DNA of 64,000 bases from Pseudomonadota bacterium. Its GTDB lineage: Bacteria; Pseudomonadota; Gammaproteobacteria; Burkholderiales; UBA11063. The stretch lies in the NCBI GenBank assembly GCA_021298175.1, contig JAJTDW010000002.1, positions 84,942 through 148,941 on the forward strand, read 5' to 3'. Of the stretch, positions 31,597 to 42,118 are shown piece by piece (the first letter of the stretch is position 1; each line of letters opens with the position of its first letter). Below the pieces are notes generated by a model. The model was not told the DNA's origin and did not search any database. It worked only from the letters and a program-made list of their open reading frames with translations. Position numbers and translations under genes: made by a program.

Positions 31597-32012
31597 TTGC
31601 TACCAACCTGTCTAACAACAAATACTGTTTGAAATGGTAACTTAGCTGCTGCAAGTCTGAAAGCTTGCCTAGCTAAATCTTCAGTAACACCGTCCATTTC
31701 GTATAACATCTTACCTGGTTGTATTTCAGCTACGAAATACTCAGGAGAACCCTTTCCTCCACCCATACGAACTTCAGCGGGTTTTCTAGAAATAGGCTTA
31801 TCTGGAAATACACGAATCCAAATACGTCCACCACGCTTAATATGACGTGTCATTGCACGACGAGCAGCCTCAATTTGACGCGATGTTAAACGACCACGCG
31901 ACAAAGATTTAAGACCAAACGCACCAAAACTAACTTTTGCCCCACGAGTAGCAAAACCAGTATTACGACCTTTATGCTGTTTACGATATTTTAATCTATT
32001 CGGCTGCAACAT
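31593..32012 (-). CDS. rplP: 50S ribosomal protein L16
   Basis: [17 protein letters not shown]. Confidence 0.97.
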   Translation of the reverse strand: MLQPNRLKYRKQHKGRNTGFATRGAKVSFGAFGLKSLSRGRLTSRQIEAARRAMTRHIKRGGRIWIRVFPDKPISRKPAEVRMGGGKGSPEYFVAEIQPGKMLYEMDGVTEDLARQAFRLAAAKLPFQTVFVVRQVGSK

Positions 32013-32778
32013 TTTCTGTTCCTACCTTTCTTTTTCTTTGCTCTGTTGTTGGCTTCTTAGTAGTACTAGGTTTTTTACCTGCAGGCTTATCAGTTCTTCT
32101 TTCTCTTTTTGAGTCAGGAGTTTCTGATTTTGTATTTCTACTGTAAGGTGAAACTGAATCACCTTTATATATCCATACTTTAATACCAATAATACCATAT
32201 GTGGTTAAAGCTTCACTAGTTGAATACTCTACATTAGCTTTTAAAGTATGAAGTGGCACACGACCCTCACGATACCACTCACTACGAGCAATATCTATAC
32301 CATTTAAGCGACCAGACGACATGATTTTTACACCAATTGCTCCAGCTTTTAATGTGGTTTGCATAGCTCTTTTCATTGCACGACGAAATGCAATACGCTT
32401 TTCGATTTGTTGTGCAATTTGATCAGCAACTATTTGAGCATTAAGTTCAGGTCTTCTAATTTCTTCCACATTTAAATGCAGAGGAACTTTAGTCATTTTT
32501 TGCAACTCAAGTTTGATTTGCTCAATGCCTTCACCTTTTTTGCCGATTAATACACCTGGACGAGCAGTAAATACAGTAACTTTAATGCTTTTTGCTGGAC
32601 GCTCAATTAATACACGACCAATAGCAGCACGTCTACCGTATTTCTTCATCAAATATGCACGAATCTTAATATCTTCTAACAGTATACCTGCAAAATTATT
32701 AGTACTTGCAAACCAGCGCGAAGACCAATCCTTTGTTATTACTAACCTAAAACCTCGAGGATCTATTTTTTGTCCCAT
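31996..32778 (-). CDS. rpsC: 30S ribosomal protein S3
   Basis: [23 protein letters not shown]; Lys/Arg-rich C-terminal tail. Confidence 0.97.
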   Translation of the reverse strand: MGQKIDPRGFRLVITKDWSSRWFASTNNFAGILLEDIKIRAYLMKKYGRRAAIGRVLIERPAKSIKVTVFTARPGVLIGKKGEGIEQIKLELQKMTKVPLHLNVEEIRRPELNAQIVADQIAQQIEKRIAFRRAMKRAMQTTLKAGAIGVKIMSSGRLNGIDIARSEWYREGRVPLHTLKANVEYSTSEALTTYGIIGIKVWIYKGDSVSPYSRNTKSETPDSKRERRTDKPAGKKPSTTKKPTTEQRKRKVGTENVAAE

Positions 32779-32788
32779 GTCCTACTCC

Positions 32789-33118
32789 TTAGTAACCAAC
32801 CACAATATTAATATGGCAGGTTTGCTTTTCTATTTTATTGCCACGACCTTTAGCTCTAGCGGTAAAACGCTTTAAGCTTGGACCTTTATCTATATAAATT
32901 TCTTTAACACAAAGAGAATCTATATCAGCACCTTCGTTATGTTCAGCATTTGCAATTGCTGATTCTAGCGTTTTTTTTAGAATTCCTGCGGATTTTTTTT
33001 GAGTGAATTCTAAAATATTCAACGCCTTTGCCACACCTAAACCGCGAATTAAATCAGCCACTAGTCTACACTTTTGTGCCGAAACGCGAATACTTTTTGA
33101 ACTGGCTTTCACTTGCAT
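32789..33118 (-). CDS. rplV: 50S ribosomal protein L22
   Basis: [18 protein letters not shown]; start moved to MQVKASS. Confidence 0.95.
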   Translation of the reverse strand: MQVKASSKSIRVSAQKCRLVADLIRGLGVAKALNILEFTQKKSAGILKKTLESAIANAEHNEGADIDSLCVKEIYIDKGPSLKRFTARAKGRGNKIEKQTCHINIVVGY

Positions 33119-33128
33119 CTTGTACTCC

Positions 33129-33404
33129 CTACTTCTTAGCTTTCTTATCGGCAACATGGCCTTTAAATGTACGAGTTAAAGAAAACTCACCCAATTTGTG
33201 ACCAACCATGTTATCTGAAACATACACCGGCACATGAGCTTTGCCATTATGAACAGCAATAGTTAACCCAATCATTTCTGGAACTATTGTTGAACGTCTT
33301 GACCAAGTCTTGATTGGGCGTTTATCACTTTTTTCCACAGCTACCAGTACTTTATCTATTAAATGATGGTCTATAAAAGGACCTTTTTTTAATGAACGAG
33401 CCAT
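33129..33404 (-). CDS. rpsS: 30S ribosomal protein S19
   Basis: [19 protein letters not shown]. Confidence 0.98.
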   Translation of the reverse strand: MARSLKKGPFIDHHLIDKVLVAVEKSDKRPIKTWSRRSTIVPEMIGLTIAVHNGKAHVPVYVSDNMVGHKLGEFSLTRTFKGHVADKKAKK

Positions 33405-33422
33405 TTTTATCTTCCCTTACTA

Positions 33423-34250
33423 CTATTTTCTACGACGATCACGAATAATTAAGTGATCAGTACGCTTATTGTTACGAGTTTTCTTACCTTTAGTATGTAA
33501 GCCCCAAGGAGAAACAGGATGACGACCAGCTGCTGTTTTACCTTCACCACCACCATGTGGGTGATCAACTGGATTCATAGCAACTCCACGGACTGTAGGA
33601 CGTATACCTAGCCATCTCTTAGCACCAGCTTTACCATACTGACGTAGACTATGATCAGAATTACCAACCTCACCGATAGTTGCTTTACAGTCAATATGAA
33701 CTTTGCGAATTTCACCTGAACGTAAACGTAACTGAGCATAGATCCCATCACGACCAAGCAACTGCACAGAGGTACCAGCTGATCTAGCCAATTGAGCACC
33801 TTTACCAGGACTCATCTCGATACAATGTAGAGTAGTACCAACAGGGATATTTCTAAGTGGTAATGTATTACCAACTTTAATTTGAGCATCATTGCTAGAT
33901 AAAACTGGCATACCAGCACTTAAACCTTTAGGAGCAATAATGTATCTTCTTTCACCATCCACATAGCAAATTAATGCAATATGAGCAGTACGGTTTGGAT
34001 CGTATTCAATACGCTCCACTTTACCAGGAACACCGATTTTACTTCTTTTAAAATCAATTAGGCGATAATGTTGTTTATGACCACCACCTTTGTGTCTTAC
34101 CGTAATCCTACCATGATGATTACGCCCAGAACCTCTAATTTGCTTTTCTAATAAAGGAGCATATGGCTCACCTTTATGTAGACCAGGAGTCACGACTCTT
34201 ACAACACCACGTTGACCTGGTGTTGTTGGTTTTAATTTCTTAATTGGCAT
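33423..34250 (-). CDS. rplB: 50S ribosomal protein L2
   Basis: [35 protein letters not shown]. Confidence 0.98.
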   Translation of the reverse strand: MPIKKLKPTTPGQRGVVRVVTPGLHKGEPYAPLLEKQIRGSGRNHHGRITVRHKGGGHKQHYRLIDFKRSKIGVPGKVERIEYDPNRTAHIALICYVDGERRYIIAPKGLSAGMPVLSSNDAQIKVGNTLPLRNIPVGTTLHCIEMSPGKGAQLARSAGTSVQLLGRDGIYAQLRLRSGEIRKVHIDCKATIGEVGNSDHSLRQYGKAGAKRWLGIRPTVRGVAMNPVDHPHGGGEGKTAAGRHPVSPWGLHTKGKKTRNNKRTDHLIIRDRRRK

Positions 34251-34263
34251 ATGATTTTACCCC

Positions 34264-34569
34264 CTACTTCTGATTTGATGCTAAGTCAAAGTTTTGACCA
34301 GGTACTAAGCTAATATAAGCTTTCTTCCAATCAGATCTTTTTCCAGTAAAGCGACTAAATTTCTTTACCTTACCTTTAACATTTAATATTGATACACTAG
34401 CTACTTTAGCATTAAATGCTAACTCAAACGCTTGCTTAACATCAGCCTTAGTTGCACTTTTTAATACTTTAAAAACAACTTGCTCTCTTTTTTCAGCAAC
34501 AGTATTTGATTTTTCTGTAACTAATGGGTTAAGTAATACATTATATAAATCTATTTTTTTCATACCCAT
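34264..34569 (-). CDS. rplW: 50S ribosomal protein L23
   Basis: [20 protein letters not shown]...[11 protein letters not shown]. Confidence 0.95.
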   Translation of the reverse strand: MGMKKIDLYNVLLNPLVTEKSNTVAEKREQVVFKVLKSATKADVKQAFELAFNAKVASVSILNVKGKVKKFSRFTGKRSDWKKAYISLVPGQNFDLASNQK

Positions 34570-35189
34570 TGCTCCTGCAATTTATCAACCGCTAAACGGC
34601 TAACTACAACTTTGTCACAACGCAATAGACTATATGGGTCAACTTGATGAGCCTCTAATACTAATACATTTCTTAAATTTTTTGAAGCTAAAAATAAATC
34701 TTCTGATAATTCATCAACTACTATTAGCACCGTACCATTTGCTAGTGACATATTTTTAAGAATTTCAACAAAACCTTTAGTTTTTGGAGTTTCTACAACC
34801 ATGCTATCTGCAACAACTAGCCTTTCATCACATACTAATTTTGATAAAATTGAAGTTAATGCTGCACGATACATTTTACGATTAATTTTTTGGCTAAAGT
34901 TTTCATCAGGGCGATTAGGAAATATCCTACCACCACCACGCCATAATGGAGAAGACGCCATACCAGCACGAGCACGACCTGTACCCTTTTGCTTAAATGG
35001 TTTGCGAGTCGATTTTGCAACCTCACTTCTTTCCTTTTGTGCGCGAGTTCCACTACGAGCATTAGCTAAAAATGCTGTAACAACTTGGTGAATTAATGCT
35101 TCGTTATAATCACGAGCAAATACTGCTTCATTTACAGCAATAACACCAGCGTCTTGACCTTTTGTGTTAATTACTTTTAATTCCATCAT
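34560..35189 (-). CDS. rplD: 50S ribosomal protein L4
   Basis: [25 protein letters not shown]. Confidence 0.97.
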   Translation of the reverse strand: MMELKVINTKGQDAGVIAVNEAVFARDYNEALIHQVVTAFLANARSGTRAQKERSEVAKSTRKPFKQKGTGRARAGMASSPLWRGGGRIFPNRPDENFSQKINRKMYRAALTSILSKLVCDERLVVADSMVVETPKTKGFVEILKNMSLANGTVLIVVDELSEDLFLASKNLRNVLVLEAHQVDPYSLLRCDKVVVSRLAVDKLQEQWV

Positions 35190-35830
35190 GCACCCACCTT
35201 GACACTTGGTCTAACAACTACATTGCCACCCTTACTACCAGGGATTGCGCCTTTAATTAAGATTAAACCACGCTCAATATCAACACGTATTACTTCTAAA
35301 TTTTGAGTAGTAACTTGAACATTACCCAAATGACCAGCCATTCTCTTACCTGGGAATACACGACCTGGATCTTGTCTTTGACCAATTGAACCCGGAGTAT
35401 TATGGGATTTAGAGTTACCATGGGATGCACGGTTTGATGAGAAGTGATGGCGTTTAATAACCCCAGCAAAACCCTTACCTTTTGTTGTACCAGTTACATC
35501 AACGATATCACCTGCAGTGAAAGTATCTACTGCAATAGTGCTACCTAGCTGTATATCTGCTATTTGTTCAGCTGTTACAGGGAATTCATGTAACCAGCTA
35601 CCAGCCTCAACACCTGCTTTTGCATAGTGTCCTTTAAGAGGCTTACTTACACGATTAGCTTTCTTTTTACCAAAAGCGACTTGAATAGCTATATAGCCAT
35701 CCGCCTCAATCGTCTTAAGTTGAACAACTCTATTATCTTCCACTGATAAAACGGTAACAGGAATTGTGCTACCATCTTCAGCAAAAATACGAGTCATTCC
35801 TAGTTTTTTTCCTAATAAACCAAGACTCAT
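35186..35830 (-). CDS. rplC: 50S ribosomal protein L3
   Basis: [38 protein letters not shown]. Confidence 0.97.
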   Translation of the reverse strand: MSLGLLGKKLGMTRIFAEDGSTIPVTVLSVEDNRVVQLKTIEADGYIAIQVAFGKKKANRVSKPLKGHYAKAGVEAGSWLHEFPVTAEQIADIQLGSTIAVDTFTAGDIVDVTGTTKGKGFAGVIKRHHFSSNRASHGNSKSHNTPGSIGQRQDPGRVFPGKRMAGHLGNVQVTTQNLEVIRVDIERGLILIKGAIPGSKGGNVVVRPSVKVGA

Positions 35831-35856
35831 TTCTTACTACCTTTCTGTTATTATTT

Positions 35857-35921
35857 CCTTGCATGGCAAGGCGTTGGTTACAATTGACCAACAACAAAAT
35901 CTCACTAATATTCTAGTGAGA
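35857..35921 (-). promoter_or_regulatory. Three consecutive hairpins in the rplC (S10 operon) 5' leader
   Basis: CCTTGC-ATG-GCAAGG; GTTGGT..ACCAAC; CTCACTA..TAGTGAG. Confidence 0.6.
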
Positions 35922-35927
35922 ACCGCA

Positions 35928-35957
35928 ATTTTAACATAACACTATGCTTAAGCGCAA
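35928..35957 (-). promoter_or_regulatory. Putative extended -10 promoter of the S10 operon
   Basis: Minus strand TTGCGC-18 bp-TAAAAT preceded by TGT. Confidence 0.55.
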
Positions 35958-36119
35958 GTTTTTTCTAGTTACTTATACAATAAATATAATAAAAGGATAT
36001 ATTTTTTAATATATTACTCATAAAAAGCATGCAATGCTATAATGAGTTGTTATGCGAGCCTATTAATAAAATATAATTTCGTAATGACGGTACTTTCATA
36101 TAGTGTTAAGGAGTAACTA

Positions 36120-37949
36120 TCATTTAACTTGGATAACCATATATTTGGTTAGTTGATTATTTAGATGTTCTATATGTAATAAATTAGCCATTACCTTATC
36201 AATAGTAGTACCATAGTAATAATTGATAACCGTAGCATTATTTAAGCCCCCCAGAATAGCGGCTTCATTTGTAGCCAAAGCGACTATATAAAAAGGTCTA
36301 GGGATGGATGACAGCTCATTAGTCTCACTTAGTAGCATATACTTACTCTTGGTATAAAACTCCAAAGTCAGAGAGTGAACATCAAAATCTACAACTACAG
36401 GTTTCTTTGTACCTTGCAATTCTATTTTTTTATTTAAGTCTTGTGCAACCTTATACCCTACATCATAATTAACTGCAATAAATCCATAAATTAACAAAAT
36501 AAAGATAAATACTAGATTAATAGACACTACAGAATATATAAGAATATTTTTTATGCTATTAGACCAGAGTAAAATAAAAAGTGTCACCACCCCTAGCCCT
36601 GTAAGCAGCATAACAGATAATAACCAGCCACTAAAAATAAATATACTTAATCCTGTAACCGCAAAAACAAGTAATAAAGCTAATATTTTCTGCATAATAA
36701 ATATCTTCTTAGGGCTATTGACAATATTTTCTTGAATATGATATAACCATCTAGCACATATAATTACAGCAAAAGGCATAATAATATTAGTATAATAATC
36801 TAACTGGAATTTAGTTAAACTAAATATTATAAAGGTAATAAAAAATGAACTCAATAAATATAATGTTGCTTGTTGCTTAAGCTCACGCTTTATAAGATAC
36901 CACAACGATGCAATAAATATGATAGACCAAGGCAAAAACGCCCAAATAAAAGTATGCACAAAAAATAGATAATGCCATAAAGAAGTTGCACTACGTGAAA
37001 TTGGACCTGTATTAAAAAACCTACCAAATTGACTATCCCAAAAAAACCACCTTATCCCTGATACATGAGTATGACCAAATATGACTTTTTCAGGATGAGC
37101 ATCAAACTGCAAATAAATTGCAATCAATTCTGGTAAAATAAACAATAATGATAAAAATAATGCCAAACTCCATTTTAAGCATTGAAATAGCAGCGGTTTC
37201 TGCAAGATGCTGTCTTCCAATCTAGAAGAAACACATAGATTACCACGCATTGCAATGCAATGCTCGCAATGACGCCTAAACCAATAACACCACAGATTAC
37301 TATAACTGACTTTATTAGCATTACAATACCCCCCCCCTTGCAATAATGAATAAATATATAAAACACCTACTCCACTAAATACAGTAATTAAGGTAAATAC
37401 CCCCTTAGTCATCATTGCACAAGCAGTAAACAAAGCGCCTAAAAGTAAGCTTTTAAATTGAATTTTATCAGACTTATAATAACAATACCAATAATAACAA
37501 GCTGGTATTATCATGCCCATAAGGTATGCTTCGGCTCTAACATCTAGGCTTGCAGATAATTGTAGATGAAACGTGCTAAAATAAATTAGAGTAGCAAATA
37601 AAGCAGTTGTTTTATTATATAATACCTTAGCTAAACAAAAAGTATAGTATCCACCAATTAAATTAAATAAAAACCCACATAATAAATAGGCAAAAGAATT
37701 AATACCAAAAGTTTTGAAAGATAATGCAATAAGCCAAAAAGGCAGATGAGGCTTATCTAACCAATCGATACTCATCGGATGGGTTAAATTAATCCAGTCA
37801 TGAGATAAAGCTATATGCTTAGCAATTGAAGCATATAGCGTAAGGTCGTCATTTCGAGTAATGGGGAATAGTAAACCCAGAGCATTAACTATAATACTTA
37901 ATAAGATTAATGCCCTGATATAATGTTGTTTAAAGTACGTCAGAATCAT
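36120..37949 (-). CDS. GT83/ArnT-like (PMT-family) lipid-linked sugar glycosyltransferase with internal G9 tract and palindromic insertion
   Basis: Multi-TM; RNDDLTLYASIAKHIALSHDWINLTHP, DKPHLPFWLIALSFKTFG; C-terminal soluble domain. Confidence 0.8.
   Translation of the reverse strand: MILTYFKQHYIRALILLSIIVNALGLLFPITRNDDLTLYASIAKHIALSHDWINLTHPMSIDWLDKPHLPFWLIALSFKTFGINSFAYLLCGFLFNLIGGYYTFCLAKVLYNKTTALFATLIYFSTFHLQLSASLDVRAEAYLMGMIIPACYYWYCYYKSDKIQFKSLLLGALFTACAMMTKGVFTLITVFSGVGVLYIYSLLQGGGYCNANKVSYSNLWCYWFRRHCEHCIAMRGNLCVSSRLEDSILQKPLLFQCLKWSLALFLSLLFILPELIAIYLQFDAHPEKVIFGHTHVSGIRWFFWDSQFGRFFNTGPISRSATSLWHYLFFVHTFIWAFLPWSIIFIASLWYLIKRELKQQATLYLLSSFFITFIIFSLTKFQLDYYTNIIMPFAVIICARWLYHIQENIVNSPKKIFIMQKILALLLVFAVTGLSIFIFSGWLLSVMLLTGLGVVTLFILLWSNSIKNILIYSVVSINLVFIFILLIYGFIAVNYDVGYKVAQDLNKKIELQGTKKPVVVDFDVHSLTLEFYTKSKYMLLSETNELSSIPRPFYIVALATNEAAILGGLNNATVINYYYGTTIDKVMANLLHIEHLNNQLTKYMVIQVK
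37237..37274. repeat. Palindromic repeat (CATTGCGAGC family) inside the GT83 CDS
   Basis: AGATTACCACGCATTGCAATGCAATGCTCGCAATGACG; same family as 3135-3174. Confidence 0.75.
37329..37337. repeat. C9 (G9 on the coding strand) homopolymer within the GT83 CDS
   Basis: ATACCCCCCCCCTTG; codons CAA GGG GGG GGG TAT. Confidence 0.9.
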
Positions 37950-38623
37950 TGTTCTTTGCTGCAGATTTCATCTTTGTTGCATAAACAAAGCTTAACTAAT
38001 GCATAAGCAATTAACCCACTAGCAACAACATCTAATGGCCAATGCCATCCCGTACAAATACGAGCAAAGCCAATTAATAATAAAAACAAGAAGAAGATAA
38101 TTTTTGCTGCCATATTCCTAGGAAAAAACAAGTTTATTATAGCAAAAACAAATACTGCTGTTTGCCCTACATGACCAGAAGGAAATGACCTATATGCTGA
38201 AGCAGCTATATCTTCAGATAAGCTTATTCCTAAAAATGAGCCATCTGGTTTTAACCAGAAAAATGTACCCTCAGGAATTACAATATAAGGTCTTGCCTCC
38301 CCAACAAAAATTTTTAGAACTACAAATAAAACATAAAACGCAACAATAAGAATAACTACTTGCCTTAGCTTATCTCTTCTAAAAATTAAAGTTAACAAGA
38401 ACAAAATTGCTGCAAGAACTGCGTATTTAGTATGGGTAACACTATTTAAAACCAACCATACAAAATCTGGAAGTATTGTATGTAAGTTATTAATTGCCAT
38501 AAATAAAGGTAGATTTAGATGAAATACTGCAATTGCAATTGCAAATAAAAGAAAAGCCATAAATAGCCAATTAGTACAAAGAGAATAACAATAGTTCTTA
38601 CAAAATTTCATAGAACAAATCAT
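37946..38623 (-). CDS. PAP2-family membrane phosphatase
   Basis: KIFVGEARPY, RSFPSGHVGQTAVF, GFARICTGWHWPLDV. Confidence 0.9.
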   Translation of the reverse strand: MICSMKFCKNYCYSLCTNWLFMAFLLFAIAIAVFHLNLPLFMAINNLHTILPDFVWLVLNSVTHTKYAVLAAILFLLTLIFRRDKLRQVVILIVAFYVLFVVLKIFVGEARPYIVIPEGTFFWLKPDGSFLGISLSEDIAASAYRSFPSGHVGQTAVFVFAIINLFFPRNMAAKIIFFLFLLLIGFARICTGWHWPLDVVASGLIAYALVKLCLCNKDEICSKEQ

Positions 38624-38655
38624 AACAGACCTCCATTTTAATTTTTATTATTTTA

Positions 38656-39339
38656 TTAAAATCCAAAAACCACAAAAGAAAAGCACAATACATTAACAAG
38701 AAGAAACAAAGAATCTTTATAACTCCAAAGAGTAACTTGATGAATAAAGGTTTTGTTATTATTTAGCCCTCGACACTCCATGCTTAAACCATTATGAAAT
38801 GCATAACGTGTAGCGCTAATTAACATTGGATAAAATACTTTCAAAGCAGCTCTGCGATCACCATAACGCATCAAACTAGCATTGGCTATCCTATGATACT
38901 CATCCTTAAAATTTTTAAAGGCATTAACTGCAGATAGTAAAGGATACCCTATTACTACCGTTAGTTTTAACCTTTGCATAAAATAAAAAATTAACTCCTC
39001 AAAATCAATAGCTGAAGCAAACATTATAGAACTAATGGTTAATGTTGCTGTTCTACTAATAAGATGAGTTATAAGATCTAAATTATTATCACTTGTAAAT
39101 AATGCCCAAGCAATATATAAAGATACACATAATGGTAATAGAAATACTAGAGTTAACCCAAATAGCTTTATATTTAATTTACCACATATCAGCAAATTCA
39201 ATAAAGTAAAAATTATAATAACTGTATTAACATATACGCTATCAGCTATTATTATCAATAATAGTGCAGCTATGCTCAAAAATAAGAAAACCAAATTATG
39301 TGGTGTCATATATTTGTTATTTATACCGTATAATACCAT
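38656..39339 (-). CDS. ECF transporter T component (CbiQ/EcfT, YkoC-like)
   Basis: Multi-TM; NASLMRYGDRRAALKVFYPMLISATRYAFHNGLSMECRG. Confidence 0.75.
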   Translation of the reverse strand: MVLYGINNKYMTPHNLVFLFLSIAALLLIIIADSVYVNTVIIIFTLLNLLICGKLNIKLFGLTLVFLLPLCVSLYIAWALFTSDNNLDLITHLISRTATLTISSIMFASAIDFEELIFYFMQRLKLTVVIGYPLLSAVNAFKNFKDEYHRIANASLMRYGDRRAALKVFYPMLISATRYAFHNGLSMECRGLNNNKTFIHQVTLWSYKDSLFLLVNVLCFSFVVFGF

Positions 39340-39373
39340 AAATTTATCTACCTGATTTATTAAAACCTAAAAA

Positions 39374-40732
39374 TTAAATATTTATTATTTTATCACACAG
39401 TGCAGCTAAAAAATTATTATCGTGGCTCACAATAATAAACGAAGCGCCACCTTGACGCATTTGTTTAATTAAGTTAACCAGAATCAGCTTATTATCATTA
39501 TCTTGCCCAAAACTTGGCTCATCTAATAAGTAGATACGACGATCAAAGGTGGCTTTTAAAACACCAAAAGATAATCTACGTTTTTGCCCCTCTGATAATG
39601 TAAATGGATTCTGTTTAGCAACTTTAGATAAATCAAACAACTCCAACATGGTGTTATCATAATTTAACTCTTTTTCTACATCAGAAAATAAAAAATGGTT
39701 CTCTGGATTTTGAAATAATAGCCCTATTTGTGCGTAAAGCTGTTTAGCTTTTAAGCTATTTATCTCTAAGCCATTGATAAAAACATTATTCTTGGTTTTT
39801 ATAAACCGAGCTAAAATCTTTAATAATGTGGATTTGCCTGCTCCACTTTTTCCAATAATACCTAAAATTTGCTGTGGCTGTAAAAAAAAGCTTATCTTAC
39901 TAAATAACTGTTTGTCTTTATAGTATGCATAGCTTAAGTCTCTAACCTCTAATACTGGCGTATTTATATCTTGGGTTCTGCTTAGCTCACTTATTTCAGC
40001 TAGTTTTAGAGCTGAATCATTCTTCTGTAATTGATTAGCGACATAAAATAGCTTGCTATTTATATCTTGTTCACCAATATAACCATTAGAATCAATTTCA
40101 AAATAACGATTAGCGATCCCCTGTACGTAGTGAGTATTATGCTCTATTATTATAATAGTTTTACCGTGCCTTACTTCATGCAACAACTGCATAAATGATG
40201 CAGCTGAATCAGGGTCTAAAAATGCTGTTGGCTCATCTAGTAAAACAACCTCTGGGTCAGTCAAAATAACAGATAAAAAAGCTATCTTTTGCTTTTCCCC
40301 CCCAGATAAGGTGTTGGTATCACGCTTAAGCAAATGGGATAAATTAAACCGATGCGCTAAAGATAAAACTTTTTCTTTGATCAGCGATGGTTCTAACATC
40401 ATATTTTCTAAACCAAAAGCTAACTCATCAAATACTTGGCTATTGATTATCTGGCTATCTGGATTTTGTTGTATCAACCCTATTTTTAATTTATCTTTAC
40501 TCGATAAATTATTAATTGAATCACCTTTAAATAATATCTCACCAGATATTTCACCAAAAATTGTATTGGGCAATAGACCTTTTAAGGCATATAATAAAGT
40601 AGATTTACCAGAGCCAGATTTACCATTAATTAAAACGATATCACCTGCGTAAATATCTACCAGACCATCAAGATTAATCCCACTATGACTAAATGGATAT
40701 TTAAAAGAAAAGTTTGACATCGAATATAGCAT
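39374..40732 (-). CDS. ECF transporter ATPase with two fused ABC domains (YkoD-like)
   Basis: Two Walker A (NGKSGSGKST, IGKSGAGKST), LSGGEKQK and LSEGQKRR. Confidence 0.9.
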   Translation of the reverse strand: MLYSMSNFSFKYPFSHSGINLDGLVDIYAGDIVLINGKSGSGKSTLLYALKGLLPNTIFGEISGEILFKGDSINNLSSKDKLKIGLIQQNPDSQIINSQVFDELAFGLENMMLEPSLIKEKVLSLAHRFNLSHLLKRDTNTLSGGEKQKIAFLSVILTDPEVVLLDEPTAFLDPDSAASFMQLLHEVRHGKTIIIIEHNTHYVQGIANRYFEIDSNGYIGEQDINSKLFYVANQLQKNDSALKLAEISELSRTQDINTPVLEVRDLSYAYYKDKQLFSKISFFLQPQQILGIIGKSGAGKSTLLKILARFIKTKNNVFINGLEINSLKAKQLYAQIGLLFQNPENHFLFSDVEKELNYDNTMLELFDLSKVAKQNPFTLSEGQKRRLSFGVLKATFDRRIYLLDEPSFGQDNDNKLILVNLIKQMRQGGASFIIVSHDNNFLAALCDKIINI

Positions 40733-40740
40733 AAAATACT

Positions 40741-41331
40741 CTAATTCGATAATTTTGATTTATATTGAGCTCTAACTATATTAAATTGATTTAATACTCC
40801 AGTTTTAGCTAAATTATCAGCTAAATATTTAGATAAAACCCCGCCTAATATAATTCCTGAGACTGCACTACTGGCTAACTGAATAAGACAATAAGATATA
40901 CCCAATTTATAATACTGATATAAATAAATCGATACCAAACAACCACTTATACCTGAAACAAACCCCGCAATACACATATTTTTCATGTCAAAGCGTTTAT
41001 AACGCAGAATTAAAAAAAATATTTCTACTGGTATCCCCTGCAAAGCACCGTATAATATTGCTCCAACACCCCATTGAGAGATTACCCCCTCAATAATTGC
41101 AGCAATACCTTCACCTAAAATTGCACTACCTGGCTTGCGGATAATGTAAGGAAAAAATAACCCTCCCATTAACCATATACCAGTTAAGCCCCCCTCTAAC
41201 CCTGAGGCCCTAAGAAATGGAGATAATATATCATAGATAAAAGTATACGCCCACCAAAATACCCCCATAACAGTAGAAATGGTTGTAATAAATACAAGCT
41301 CCGAAATAGTTAGCTTTTTTAAATTGTACAT
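40741..41331 (-). CDS. ECF transporter S component (YkoE-like, thiamine/HMP predicted)
   Basis: VFWWAYTFIYDILSPFLRASGLEGGLTGIWLMGGLFFPYIIRKPGSAILGE. Confidence 0.8.
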   Translation of the reverse strand: MYNLKKLTISELVFITTISTVMGVFWWAYTFIYDILSPFLRASGLEGGLTGIWLMGGLFFPYIIRKPGSAILGEGIAAIIEGVISQWGVGAILYGALQGIPVEIFFLILRYKRFDMKNMCIAGFVSGISGCLVSIYLYQYYKLGISYCLIQLASSAVSGIILGGVLSKYLADNLAKTGVLNQFNIVRAQYKSKLSN

Positions 41332-41401
41332 AATATTTATAGAATCCGCTAAAATATGCTATTATTATTTATACTCAAACCAATTCGAGACTCATGGAGG
41401 C

Positions 41402-42111
<710 letters not shown>

Positions 42112-42118
42112 TCACCTT

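Noticed and set aside
36040-36090. Possible decayed copy of the CATTGCGAGC repeat upstream of the rplC region
   Set aside because: Only TCGTAATGACGG and scattered bases match; too degenerate to support.
40297-40303. C7 tract (G7 coding) in the YkoD-like ATPase as a phase-variation tract
   Set aside because: Encodes the invariant LSGGE signature motif, so the tract is explained by protein constraint and is short.
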